Shown here: positions 22,271 through 33,904 of the stretch, in pieces
Layout: each line of letters opens with the position of its first letter
How positions within the stretch are numbered: position 1 is the first letter of the stretch
Assembly (NCBI GenBank): GCA_947311845.1
Contig: CAMZMU010000111.1
Coordinates: 28,452,326-28,516,325 of the forward strand
Length of the DNA stretch: 64,000 nt
From: Poa pratensis
Taxonomy: Eukaryota; Streptophyta; Magnoliopsida; Poales; Poaceae
Direction: 5' to 3'
Translations under genes and position numbers: made by a program
The notes under the pieces: generated by a model
Told to the model about the DNA's origin: nothing
Database searches by the model: none
What the model saw: the letters and a program-made list of their open reading frames with translations, nothing else

Positions 22271-22763
22271 TGACATGGGAATGCCTATCGGGTACCCTAC
22301 CATGAGGGTACCTGGTGCACGTATCGACTAGGCCCAATTGGCAGAGCCTACATGAAGCCCATGAAGGGAGGCCCACGAAGATGGAGTATCCTCCAAGATT
22401 GACAAAGACATAGGTCGGTTTAGGCTTACCATATTTGTAATTCGAGTCGGTTACGAACACCCGAGACCCAGCCTATTATTTAAGGGCTGGGAGGGCCATC
22501 GAACCAGACCACGTACTTTCAGATCCGCCACAAACCCTAGCGAGATCAGCATCTCGCCGGGACCTTTGTAACCACCATATTCGCAAAAGCAATAACAGAC
22601 AGGCAGGACGTAGGGGTGTTACCTCCATACGAGGGCCCTGAACCTGGGTAAAATCTTTGCCCCTGCTTGTCAACCGACGCAACTTCCAACGCTACCACGT
22701 TCTCTCCCCATATTCACAACCCAGGGACCTCGACTATGGGTCTTGATGAGTCTACCCTCGTCA
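22271..22763 (+). repeat. E2 5' LTR
   Basis: Starts TGACATGGGAATGCC and ends CCTCGTCA. TATA-like TATTTAAG at 22,477-22,484. Confidence 0.95.
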
Positions 22764-22765
22764 AG

Positions 22766-22782
22766 TGGCGCCGTCTGTGGGA
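22766..22782 (+). promoter_or_regulatory. E2 primer-binding site
   Basis: TGGCGCCGTCTGTGGGA two bases after the LTR end. A classic grass gypsy primer site. Confidence 0.88.
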
Positions 22783-22818
22783 AAGAATAGCGCTGGACTC
22801 GAAGTTTCGCCGGTTCCA

Positions 22819-23000
22819 TCGGCAAACGGCAATTCGCCGATCTCATCAGCAAACGGCAACTCGCCGATCTCAACCGCAAACGGCAACTCGCCGATCGAAT
22901 CTGCACACGGCAACTCGCCAGATGTATCAGCAGACAGCAACTCGCTGATCCAGGCAACACACGGCGATTCGCCGGTCCAGTCGAAAAGCGGCAGCTTGCC
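22819..23000 (+). repeat. 27-base repeat coding a nine-residue unit in E2 gag
   Basis: Units start at 22,819, 22,846, 22,873 and 22,900 with exact 27-base spacing (GCAAACGGCAACTCGCCGAT core), then decay over three or four more. Each codes SANGNSPIS or close to it. Confidence 0.85.
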
Positions 23001-25512
23001 CGCTTCACCTGCAAAAAGCACATCAGCTCCTCAGATGAACTTCAATCCGCACTCTCCGAATCTTCAAGAGACGTTCTCCGGTCTTGAGTCAGGTTTGGAT
23101 TTACAGTTGGAGCGTTCAATTTTTTCGTAAACAATCTTGGCACGCAGGACTTGACAGATCAGCAACAACCCGCGCGAGGCGCACCCGAGGCACCGTCGAC
23201 TGAGTTCGCCCCATCATCAATTCCTGAAGTTTGTTCATCAGCAACAACCATGTCGACTGGCGAGATCGACAAGTTCATGATGACGGAACTCCAAGGCGAG
23301 GAGGCTGAGTCAGCATACCGCACAAGCAACGTCGACTTCGACATCCCACTCGATGACACTTTCGATTGCGGGATCTCCCTCGACGACTTTTACGAGCCTG
23401 CGAATCATATCGACAGCAACGTCGACTCAGAGATCTTCACCAACTCCAACCTCGACTCAGAAATCCATACTGGCTTCGCCAACACCGAGATGAGCATAAG
23501 CTATGATCACATCGAGAACGAGATGCGCCTAGAGGATCTACTCGATGAGCATAATGGCTCTGACATGAGCCTAGATGACGATGTCGAACCATGACTGGAA
23601 TCGACAATGCATACACGTGCCCCCGGGTCACGCCCCATCAGGTCTATGTGGCCTTCTCCGCAGAATCATCTGCAGCCGCAGCTGCACGCAGACCTACGCA
23701 ATACCCATGCACGGTAACCATGCCGGATGGGGTCACAACCTTGACGATCACGGAGGAGATGGCAGTCAAAGCAGATAAAGTCATCAAGGAGTGCACAATG
23801 ATGCCGGCAAACTCGACTCCGGAGGAGATGCTAACTTACCAGTATTTCAACTGGCAGGAATCCCTTCGATTGAAGAACTACAGGGCGACACTCGAAGAAC
23901 GCCGAAGGCAGGCTAGCCTTTCGAGTCAACGGAGAAAGGAGCTGTCCCTCGGATCCACAAGGCAACCAACCCCAAGGCCAAGGTCGAGGCTCGAGAGCCT
24001 CCCAGAGCATGAAAGAGCACAAATCACTCGCAACCTGTCATTTATGACAGAGGATACTGATGGAATTCCAGTACCCAAAACAGCTGCGGGTGCATTATTC
24101 TCTGTGGGCGCTTATTTGAAAGCACTGCAACCTCCTGCAGACGATCCCGCTGCTGCCCTGCATCGCCAACAACTCAAATCATTAGCCCTAGCAGCAAAGG
24201 CTCTACAGCCAGCAGATAAAACTCCAGCAAAAGGTCGAGATCGCGACATAACCGAGTCACGACACTCAGAGCATAATCGTAGTGGTCGCAGCCACCGTTC
24301 GGATGGAGGAGAGAGAAGCTCGCGCCGGCATAGATCCAGCCGAAGCAGATCCCGGAGGTCATATAGTAGCGATTCATACTCTGAACGTGAACCAGAGCCA
24401 TGCGGAGCGTTATGCTTCAGTCGACGTATTCGCGAGACGCGGATTCCCAAAGGGTTCAAGCTTACAGGAGAACAACCCAAGTACAACGGTCGCCAGGAAC
24501 CTTCCGGGTGGCTAGAGGATTACAGACTCGCCGTCGCGTGTCAGCGCGGCACGAACATCACGGCAATGCAGTACATACGACTTATGCTCGAAGGCACAGC
24601 CCGCGACTGGCTCAAGGCGCTCCCTCCATCATCATACGACTCGTGGGACGATTTCCGCCGAGATTTCATCAAAAACTTCGAGCCTCTTTGTGAGCGTCCG
24701 AAGACATTCGAAGAGCTAAGGTCGTGCAAACAACGGTCAGATGAGTCACTAAGGTCATACATACGAAGGTGGACCGAAATACGCAATTCGGTTGGCCCAA
24801 TCTCAGAAGATAGGGCCATGGACGCCTTCACAGAAGGTTTAGCCCGGAAGGACTTCAGGGAGGCACTTGGTCGCGAAAAGCCAAGCTCTTTATCTCAACT
24901 CATAAAGATCGCGACTGAGTGGGCAGACGGAGAGGATTCTGTGCGCAGATCCCGCTCTTCTCCACCACGCGATAACCACGACAGCGGCAGTCGAAGCCGC
25001 AGAGACTCATACAGAGATGATCGCAGGCGAAACGGTCCAAACGTCCTTATGACGACGATAGACCAGAATTCATGGCAGCTGGCTACACGCAATCCCGTGA
25101 TGATCAAGACAGAAGCAACCGGCGCTCGGATGATCGACGGGACAGTCGAGATCGGGATCAGCGGAGCGACAAAAGGCAAGAGTGGCGCAAACGCGGTGAC
25201 GCAAAACCTGAGCGGTCATTCGAAGACAAGATGGACGACTGGTGCAGATTCCACCTCTTTAAGGGGCACGATGGAAGGCTGATCTCTAATCATACCCTAA
25301 GGAACTGCAGGGAATTCGACCAAATGGCGACTGACTACATGATGCGACTCAAAAGGCACGGCCCTGCACCCACTCAGCCCACGCCTGCACCGGTGCCTCA
25401 GCAAAACACGATGCCTGCTCTCATGGCGCCACCGCAGCCGCCACCACAACAACCACAACAGCCTGCTTCAGGTGCAAATATCGCGGTGCCATACATCCCG
25501 TGTATCGGGTAG

Positions 25513-26341
25513 AAGACGACCAATATCCACAGCCCCGCGGGCAGATGTACATGATACAAAAAGGTCGCCCCTCCAACAGGCAGCAAAAGCTCATTACTCG
25601 ACAGGTAAACATGGCTGTTATGGCACCTCCTGCCGTACCAGAATTCCTGAAGGGATCAGAGACCACCATAAGCTTCAGTCGGGATGATCATCCCCCATCT
25701 GTAGCCCGACCAGGGCACGCTGCTCTGGTACTCGACGCACAAATTGGTGGCTACGCCATGACCAAAGTCTTCATGGACGGAGGCAGCGGCATAAACATAA
25801 TCTTCGCGGACACGCTTCGCAAGATGAACAGGTCAGTCGAAAACCTCCCTAAATCATCAAATACTTTCCACGGTATCGTTCCAGGCAAAGCAATCAGCCC
25901 AGAAGGCACCATACAACTCGACGTTACGTTTGGGGACAAGAGCCACTTCAGGACGGAGTCGGTTGAGTTCGAGGTCGTCGACTGGAAATCACAATATCAT
26001 GCTATTCTTGGGCGCCCGACGTTCGCTCGATTCATGGCGGTACCGCACTACGCGTACCTCATGCTGAAGATGCCAGGACCCAAGGGAATCATCACAGTCA
26101 AGGGTAACTTTCAAAGGTCCGATGCTTGCGACCGTGAGTTCAGCAAAATCTCCGAAACATTTGGCATGGAGCAGACACTCGAAGAACTTTCGATCTCCAA
26201 TGACCGCACACTCCTCCCGGAGCATAAAAAATTGGCAGTCGACAGATCCTTCAACGCTACAAATGACACAAGGACCCATCAGGTACACCCGACCGATCCG
26301 TCCAAAACAGTCAATGTCTCTTCGAGTCTGCCTATCGCATA
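25513..26341 (+). pseudogene. E2 aspartic protease region
   Basis: Open to TAG at 26,341. Motifs: FSRDDHPPSVARPGHAALVL, the active-site box VFMDGGSGINIIF near 25,780, TFHGIVPGKAISPEGTI and HAILGRPTFARFMAVPHYA. The TAG stands where the frame continues directly into the RT part (ESALVEFLRENWDIFAW), so it looks like a CAG to TAG change that separates protease from RT. Confidence 0.83.
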
Positions 26342-27730
26342 GGAAAGCGCGCTCGTCGAATTCCTCCGTGAGAACTGGGATATATTCGCATGGTGTCCAG
26401 CAGACATGCCAGGTATTCCCAGGGAATTCGCCGAGCACTCTCTCCAATTATTTCCAGATGCAAAACCAGTCAAGCAAACGATGCGTCGCATCTCTGGAGC
26501 AAAGCGAACCGCAGTCGAATCTGAAGTCGACCGGTTACTCGCAGCAGGATTCATCAGAGAAATTAAGAAATCACAATGGGTTGCTAACCCCGTACTTGTG
26601 GAGAAGAAGCATACAGACATCCTTCGGATGTGTGTGGATTTTACGGCATTGAACAAGTGCTGCCCAAAGGATCACTTCCCTCTACCTCGCATCGACCAGA
26701 TCGTCGACTCCACCGCCGGATGTGCACGACTGTCCTTTCTGGATGCCTACTCAGGCTACCACCAGATAAGGATGAAGCAAGAAGATGAAGAAAAAACGGC
26801 GTTCATAACCCCACTCGGGGTCTACTGCTACACAACTATGCCCTTGGGCTCAAGAACGCTGGTGCAACATACCAGCGCATGATGCAAGACTGCCTCAAAA
26901 AGCAAATTGGACGCAACGTCCAAGTCTATGTGGATGACATTGTCATTACACAAGGAAGAGCATACTTACTCGACGACTTGAGGGAGACATTCGATAACCT
27001 CAAGCGCTTTCATATCAAGCTTAATCCCAAGAAGTGCACGTTCGGCGTCCCAGCCGGGCAACTCTTGGGTTACCTAGTTTCTGCCCGTGGAATCGAAGCA
27101 GATCCAGAGAAGATACAGGCCATCCTTACAATGCAAAGGCCTTCGAAACTCCATGATGTGCAGAAGCTGGCCGGTCGAGTGGCAGCGCTCAGTCGATTCA
27201 TCAGCAAACTTGGCGAAAAGGCGCTACCATTCTATCGACTGATGAAGAAGCGGACAAGTTCGAGTGGACACCAGAAGCCGAAGCAGCCTTCACAGATCTC
27301 AAGCGGATCCTCACAAGCCCTCCAATCCTTGTCGCACCTAAGGAACGGGAGCCACTATACCTGTATGTCTCGGCTACAAACAGGGTGGTGAGCACCGTCT
27401 TGGTAGTCGAACGCATGGAGGAGGGGCACTCGCAAAGCATACAACGTCCTGTCTACTACCTGAGCGAAGTTCTCTCTATATCAAAGCAGCGGTACCCGCA
27501 CTACCAGAAGCTGGCCTATGCCGTGTTCATGTCCTCAAGGAAGTTGACGCACTACTTCACAGAGCACCCGATCACCGTGATAAGTAATTCAGCAATTGGT
27601 GATATTCTAACAAACCCCAATGCAACGGGCCGAGTAGCAAAATGGCTCATCGAGCTGGCTCCAAGGGACATCAAGTACGAGCACCCGAAGGCTATCAAGG
27701 CACAAGTCCTACCCGACTTCACAACCGAGT
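26342..27730 (+). pseudogene. E2 reverse transcriptase and first RNase H
   Basis: RT blocks: MPGIPREFAEHSLQLFP, MCVDFTALNKCCPKDHFPLP, LSFLDAYSGYHQIRMKQED and catalytic VYVDD near 26,935. Then FGVPAGQLLGYLVSARGIEA, RFISKLGEKALPFYRLMKK and the RNase H-like domain (PVYYLSEVLS, YAVFMSSRKLTHYF). One base is missing near 26,860, between TTMP and LKNAGATYQR, and another near 27,250 after LMKK. Otherwise the domain is well conserved. Confidence 0.88.
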
Positions 27731-29543
27731 GGATCGAGGCCCAGCTGCCTGGAGCTCCAGATGTGTCCAACTCCTGGACCATGTATTTCGACGGGTCGAA
27801 GAAAAATGAAGGCGCAGGCGCAGGCGTAGTCCTCATATCACCAAAAGGCGACAAGCTGCGCTATGTTCTGCAGATGGGATTCAAACTACCCTCCAACAAC
27901 GAAGCTGAGTACGAAGCCTTGATCCATGGCATGAAGATGGCAAAAGCACTTGGGTGCACTCGATTGATGATCTACGGTGACTCGAATTTAGTGGTGCAGC
28001 AAACAATGAAGGCTTGTGACGCAATCGCAGACAACATGATCGCTTATCGCGACCTGTACAATACATTGGAGGGCAGCTTCGATGGCTGCGAGTTAAGGCA
28101 CATAGGACGAGAAAGCAACGAAGAGGCAGACATGCTAGCCAACCTCGGTTCGACTGGTGCACAAGTTCCACCTGGTGTTTTCCTCGAGCGCATTGAGCAC
28201 AGGTCCATCAAGGAAAAACGGACTCTTCCTCCATCGACTACGCCAGCCAAAAACAAAGCACCTAGCACAGAGGACCCTCCAGTCGAGGTGCTCCTCATCG
28301 AGCCAACTTGGACTCAGCCTTTTCTGGCTTACATACTCCGCGGCGAGCTACCAGATGACATAACCGAGTCCCGGCGCGTGACTCGAAGATCCAAGGCATA
28401 CACCGTCATCAACGGCGAGTTATACAAACGAAGCATATCAGGTATGTTCCAAAGATGCATTGCATTCGAAGATGGTCAGGCCATACTTCGAGATATTCAT
28501 GCAGGTACCTGCGGGCATCACGCCAGCAGTCGATCACTCGTAGCCAAAGCCTTTCGAGCGGGGTTTTACTGGCCTACAGCACTCAAGGACGCGGAGGACA
28601 TAGTCAAAAGGTGCGTCGGCTGCCAGAAATTCGCAACAAAGCCGCACGCACCCGCATCGGCGTTGAAGACCATACCGCTCGCCTGGCCTTTCGCCCAATG
28701 GGGACTCGATATGGTTGGGCCACTCAAAAAATCGTCGCATGGCGGGCATACTCACCTACTGGTGGCAGTCGACAAATTCACAAAGTGGATCGAGGCGGTC
28801 CCCATTACAAGTTCGACTGCCACTACTGCAGTCAACTTCATAAAGAGCATCATCTACCGCTTTGGTGTCCCAAACAGTATTATCACTGATAATGGCACCA
28901 ACTTCACGGCTGAGGAGTTCAAAACTTTCTGCAAAGAGCAAGACATTACGCTCAATTACGCATCAGTGGCACATCCACAATCCAATGGCCAAGTCGAAAA
29001 GGCCAACGGGTTGGTGACTAGTGGAATCAAAAAGCGTCTCCTGGTGCCACTCAAAAGAGCTGCGGGTGCTTGGGTCGAAGAATTACCATCTGTGTTATGG
29101 AGCCTACGCACAACTCCTAACACTTCAACGCAGTTCACCCCATTCTTCATGGTCTATGGTGCAGAGGCAATACTGCCATCAGACGTGCGATTCAACGCAC
29201 CACGAGTTGAAGCATACACGAAGACGACGCTGAGGAAGCACTCGAAGACGCAGTCGACTTGCTTGATGAAGCGCGAGACATTGCCTTGGCACGCACAGCT
29301 GTCTACCAGCAAGATCTTCGCAACTATCACAGTCGTCGACTACGCACCAGGTCTTTTGAAGTTGGTGACCTAGTTCTTCGACTGAAGCAAAAGAAGGTGC
29401 ACAAGCTCGCCTCCCCATGGGAAGGCCCTTTCATCATCACTGAGGTCCTTGGTGGAGGAGCATATCGATTGAAGCACGCGAAGACAGGCGAACTTTCTCA
29501 TAATCCTTGGAACGTTGCGCATCTGCGCCGTTTCTATGCATAA
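27731..29543 (+). pseudogene. E2 second RNase H and integrase
   Basis: Archaeal-type RNase H with MYFDGSKKNEGAGAGVV (27,781), NNEAEYEALIHGMKMA and IYGDSNLVVQQ. Integrase zinc finger HAGTCGHHASSRSL...CVGCQ (28,500-28,625), core with WGLDMVGPLKK, IITDNGTNFTAEEF and NGQVEKANG, and the C-terminal part with VGDLVLRLKQKK and NPWNVAHLRRFYA before TAA at 29,541. A single frame change near 29,230 separates the core from the C-terminal part. The catalytic Asp, Asp and Glu are all present. Confidence 0.88.
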
Positions 29544-29750
29544 TGTGCTCACAATCGTACAATGTAATAGGCGATATGTCGGATGGCTGCAGGTTTCAGA
29601 CGCGCTCTTTTCCTTACCAGGGTACCTAAGGGGGCTGGAAGGTTTTTAATGAGGCGGCCTGCAGTCTAACATTCATAAGTGGAATATAATCAATGTTCCT
29701 CCTATTTCCCTTTGTCTACTCGCATAATTCATAACTTAAACGCACTCGAG

Positions 29751-30024
29751 GTACTCGGGAGCTGCGTTGCCAGACATATGAGCTCTCGCTCTTGCAAAAA
29801 CATAATACCTTAGCCGCACCCGAGCACTCGGGGGCTGCATTTCAAGGATCCAACATAACGCAAAAGCTTTGCAGTCGCACTCGAATACTCGGGGGCTGCA
29901 TAGTAATTGTTTTTACAACTAACACATATACTTCATAAACCCCACTCGATTGACTCGGGGGCTGGGCAAATACAAACATGATCAATTCATGAACAAAGAG
30001 TTACAATTTACACTCGGGGGCTGC
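29751..30024 (+). repeat. Five polypurine-tract-like repeats after E2 pol
   Basis: ACTCGGGGGCTG or close forms at about 29,751 (GGGAGC variant), 29,824, 29,886, 29,952 and 30,012, spaced 60-75 bases and set in a loosely repeated A/C-rich unit. A further copy lies at 34,468-34,482 and the true tract at 35,084-35,098. They may be decoy or extra priming sites. Confidence 0.75.
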
Positions 30025-30052
30025 CCCCTGTTCACAAAACTCGCATACTACT

Positions 30053-30860
30053 CTAATCCTCAGGCTCGTCCTTTATAGGCAGCTCGGAACCACAAAGCTG
30101 TTCGCGAGTGCACTCGATTAGTGTCTCCGCAGCCCGGCGCGTATCATCCAGATCTCCTTGTTCGAGCAGCTCTCCGGCTTCAGGTGATCGCAACACCAAT
30201 CTTGGTTTTCGACTGCGCATAAACGCCATTGCCGCGTTGGCTCCAGTCACAAGTCTCTGAGTCAGCAACTCTCGAATAGGAGTTGTCTGACGGAAGAGAT
30301 TAGCAAAGCACGGATTCCTTGTGGCTGCGGCCCCGCAGGAAAGAGAGTCTCGTTCAGGCGAATAAACGCCATCCTGCATAACTCAAGCAATTCTGCACTT
30401 CGCCAGGCGCGATCCTTCAAGGTGGCAAGAATGCGAGCATGATACCTGTCATTCCAGAAGTGCTGCCTCCCAGTTGTGGGGTTGTCAGTCGCGTTATCCA
30501 AACGCTCCTCCACGCGAGCCTTCTCCGTTCGAAGTTATCAACAAAGCCTGCGAAACAGGCATATCGGTCAAAAAGTTCAGACTACGCCAAAAAGGTTTGT
30601 CAACAGATTAAGACTCGAACTCACACTCGAGTTGTCTGTTCACAAGATCCATTTCTCCAAGAACATAACGCTCGCGTTGGGTGGCCACGCGGGCATCGTC
30701 TCAGTCGAGTCAACTCCGCCTGGGTGTTCTTCAGCTTCTGCTCCATCTCTACATGCTTGGCCTTCATAAACTCAATCAGCCTTGCGTCGTTCGCCACCTG
30801 ACTTTGTGTTCGGGTGATGGCGGGAGCTTGAGAAGAACCAGGGGCAGCGGCAGTTTCTCG
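30053..30860 (-). pseudogene. E2 second antisense coding fragment (coiled coil plus C-terminal domain)
   Basis: On minus, 30,830-30,625 codes a coiled coil (LIEFMKAKHVEMEQKLKNTQ, then after a one-base shift RVATQRERYVLGEMDLVNRQ). From about 30,505 a helical domain follows with HFWNDRYHARILATLKDRAW and, after another shift near 30,320, an end with ANAAMAFMRSRKPRLVL and PIKDEPED before TAG at 30,053. It has no N-terminal PF04195 part. It may be the remnant of a second antisense gene or extra 3' exons of the gene at 31,067-33,793. I do not recognise a known domain. Confidence 0.5.
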
Positions 30861-31066
30861 CGACTGTTCTCAGAGCATAAGCACAAACACAAAGTTTGTG
30901 TCAGAAGAAAAATACTCAAACAATAAAGCATACAGCTCTTCGAGTGAAAAACACAATAGCAAAAGATTATTTTGCATAAACCAGGATAACGCCAAACAAA
31001 GCGCATACTCGCGCAGTTCAGGAGATGTCATTACAAGGTATGAAAAATAAAAAGGGCTCAGCTACT

Positions 31067-33793
31067 CTAAGCCTGTGAGGTTGATCTCTTCTGCAGACGA
31101 GCGGCAGTCTCGGCTGCCCGACGCTCCATGGTGTTCATAAAAACTTCAGCCAATCGCGTCGCGGCTGCGCTCACCCCCTTCAACGATACGGGCTTCCCAT
31201 CTGGCCTCCTCGGGAACTCAGATAGTGCGCCCTCGTAGTCACAGGCTACGCCATGACCCATAAGAAGCTTGAGGGTGGACTCGGATCCGCGTACCGTGTT
31301 GGCGCGAGCGAAGTTCGCCAGGGTGGAGGTCCCGGGTCCAAAAAGGTCGGCGAAGCCATCTGCAGTCGAAGGCACCACGCCGGTCGGGAACACCACCCCA
31401 TACACAGCACCAAGCGTGCTCGTCGACTTCACAAGTGCGTCTTTCGCTTGGTCGCACATGGCATTTAAACTGCCCACGGCCTGTTCCAGCGAAAAGTCGT
31501 CACTCGCCATATCTGTCGAGGCTGGGGCGCCAACAGCTTCTGCACAATACAAAGAATAACAAAAATCATTTCATGACACTCGACGCTATCCCACCAAAAA
31601 CGCAAAGGAGTACTTACCTCCCATGGCCTGAGAAAGTGCTGCGAGCTGGTCAGCATAGCCTCGCTCGCGCGCAGCGGCTGAGTCGATGGCCGCAGCCAGT
31701 TCCTTCTTCGACTCTTCGCGCTGGGCAGCGAGTGCATCGCCCAGCTCCTTCTTCTCGCCTGATTCAGAATCATACACATACTCGATAGAGTTATGTACCG
31801 CACAACGAGCTTCAGTACACAAAAGCAAAAAGAGAACTTACGACAGAGCCGCTCTAGCTCGGCGCGCATGGTGTCCCTCTCCTGCTCCATCTGGACATAC
31901 GCCTTGGCAGAACCAGCCAAGTTGTGGTAGAAGGGCTGCGGGAACACGAACTCAGCAAAATTTCAAAACTCTCATCGACCTAGAACTACACAGGTCAGGT
32001 CAAAAACACTTACGTGGTTCATCCATGGCTCCGAAGCCGTGACTGATGTCCCAATCTCTGGAGCTGTCACCTTGGCCGTTTCAGAGGCCTTACCCGCGGT
32101 CGTCGGCTGGGCAACCTCGTGCGCAGATGGGGCAACAGTGGCCTGCTCCAGGATCGGCACATTCTCGACTGAAGGAGTTGCAGCCTGATAATTATCAGCG
32201 CTGCGAGTGACGCAAACAAGGAAAGTAAATCAGCATAAAAGTGCAACAAGCGCAACTTCTCAAAAATCATATTCAAAAGACCATACCTGTGCTCCTCGTC
32301 CTCCTCATCTTCAGAGTCGCCAAAGATTGGGCCCCCAAAAGCCGGGGTGCCACTCGACTGAAGTAGATGAGTAGAGCTTGTCGAGCACATGCGCAAAGGA
32401 GCGGCTTGGTGAACAGGTGGTGAACCTGCATCCTCCTCATCCTCCAAACCCTGCCCCTCTGCGGGTGTACTCATAGCAGAAGGCGCTTTCTTGGCCAGTC
32501 GACGTCGCTTCGGCGGCGCAATATCGACTTCCTGGTCGTCGGTGGCCTTGTCCTCAGACTGGACCTCTTCTGCTGCTTCCTCGTCAACTTCGTCTGCGTG
32601 CGAGGTGGTGGCGGAGGGGATAGGCGACTCGACCTTTTTCGGGTCCACCACCTGCACCTGAGTCTCTTCAGTCTCACCATTTTCTGGCAGAGGGGGAAGA
32701 GAGGTGGCAGTCGAAAGGCCCTGCATCACATGCAAAAAACTCAGAGTCAGAAACAAGAATCGACGAATGCATAGCACACAAGCGGTAATTCCTCAAAAGT
32801 GCAAAAACGCATCAAAAAGCATACATACCTCAGGCACAGGGTTCTCCAACCCATACGGCTCAATGGGGCAGTCGACATCACATCTGTCTCCAGTCGACAA
32901 GTTGGTGATGTGTCGTACTTGCCCTAGCAGCTCGTTCCTGACAGCTCCTCTGGGTTTATTCGGGTGACGTCATCCGCACCTTCATACTCCCACATCGGGT
33001 GAGCACGAGCACGGATGGGCCATACCCGTCTCTTCACAAAGGTGGCAATCAGGTGGATGCCTGTCATCCTGTCCAGCATCTCGCCGATTCGAGTCAGCAA
33101 AGGAGCTACTTCCTCCATTTCTTCGACTGAGAGCTGGTGATCCCACGCCTTGGTCTTGGTAAAAGCGGTAGTCGAGTAAGCGGCGATTCCGTCTTGTTCG
33201 GCGCTGACGTAGAACCACCCTTTCCTCCAGCCTTGGGCGGAGTCGACTGTCTTCAGCCGGAAGTACCGCGTGTCGCTGCGCACCTGGATGCCGCAGCCGC
33301 CCACAGGGTAGGTGCGACCACCTCCTCTGTTGGGCCGCACCATGAAAATAGTCTTCCACAGCGCCCAGCTAGGCGCGACGCCGAGGAAGCACTCGCATAG
33401 CGTGATGAAACACGCTATGTGCATAATACCATTTGGGGTGAGATCATGGATCTGCACCCCATAAGCAAAAAGCAGCCCGCGCACGAAGTCGTGGAGAGGA
33501 AACGCGAAGCCCCTGGATATGAACTCCGCAAAGCAAACACGCTCATTGGCGCGTGGTTCGGGGCATACCTCCTTCGTTGGTGGGGCACGGACGGCGAGCT
33601 GCGCCGCGGGCGGCAGGTATCCCTGCTCGCGGAACTTGATCAGATGGGCGTCCTTGATCGTGGACCTCGCCCAATCGCCGCTGTTCTTCTTCAGAGCGGC
33701 GGCGGCAGATGTACTCGCCGCTGTTTTCTTGCCCTTGGCCGCGTCGGTCGCGGCGGCAGCAGTGGCACCACGCTTGGAGCCTCCTTTCGCCAT
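31067..33793 (-). pseudogene. E2 antisense gene, PF04195-type domain protein (six exons, one frameshift)
   Basis: Opposite to gag-pol, tail to tail with it. Exons by GT-AG reading on minus: 33,793-32,829, 32,720-32,287, 32,200-32,014, 31,935-31,842, 31,758-31,618 and 31,539-31,067. All five joins keep the frame. Exon 1 has an Ala/Lys-rich start (MAKGGSKRG) and the PF04195-type domain (LIKFREQGYLPPA, FPLHDFVRGLLFAYGVQIHD, LTPNGIMHIACFITL). One base is missing near 32,936. Exon 2 is acidic with a basic nuclear-signal-like PPKRRRLAKK, exons 4-5 are coiled coil, and exon 6 is helical and resembles exon 5 of the E1 antisense gene. About 760 residues if read through. Correct splice phase in a mobile element argues for selection on the protein until recently. 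Its role is unknown. Confidence 0.78.
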
Positions 33794-33904
33794 TGCTATG
33801 GTGGAGGAGCAGAGCGCAGAAAAACTTGAGCACAGAGGCAATGGCGATGGGCGCGAGGAAGGAGATGAGGCAAGGGGCGGCGCAGCGAGCAAATGGCAAG
33901 TAAA

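Larger units (their letters stand above)
22765..25512 (+). pseudogene. E2 gag
   Basis: An open frame starts at the primer site (GTGGCGCCG, translated VAPSVG) and contains a 27-base repeat coding SANGNSPIS. It runs into an acidic part (about 23,131-23,594, rich in SNVDSEI and Asp) after one extra T near 23,110. A second frame begins at an ATGA overlap (23,591) and holds the Arg/Ser-rich stretch and the capsid domain: GEQPKYNGRQEPSGWLEDY, RLMLEGTARDWLKALP and PKTFEELRSCKQRSDESLRS. After a frame change near 25,050 comes the zinc-knuckle variant CRFH...NHTLRNC and a Pro/Gln-rich spacer. The last frame change is near 25,500. Capsid parts agree well with Tat-lineage Gag, and E1 gag is a distant relative. 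Confidence 0.83.

Noticed and set aside
26860..27260. Programmed frameshifting in E2 pol
   Set aside because: The frame changes fall inside the RT domain rather than between gag and pol and lack a slippery site with a downstream structure. Mutation or sequencing error is simpler.
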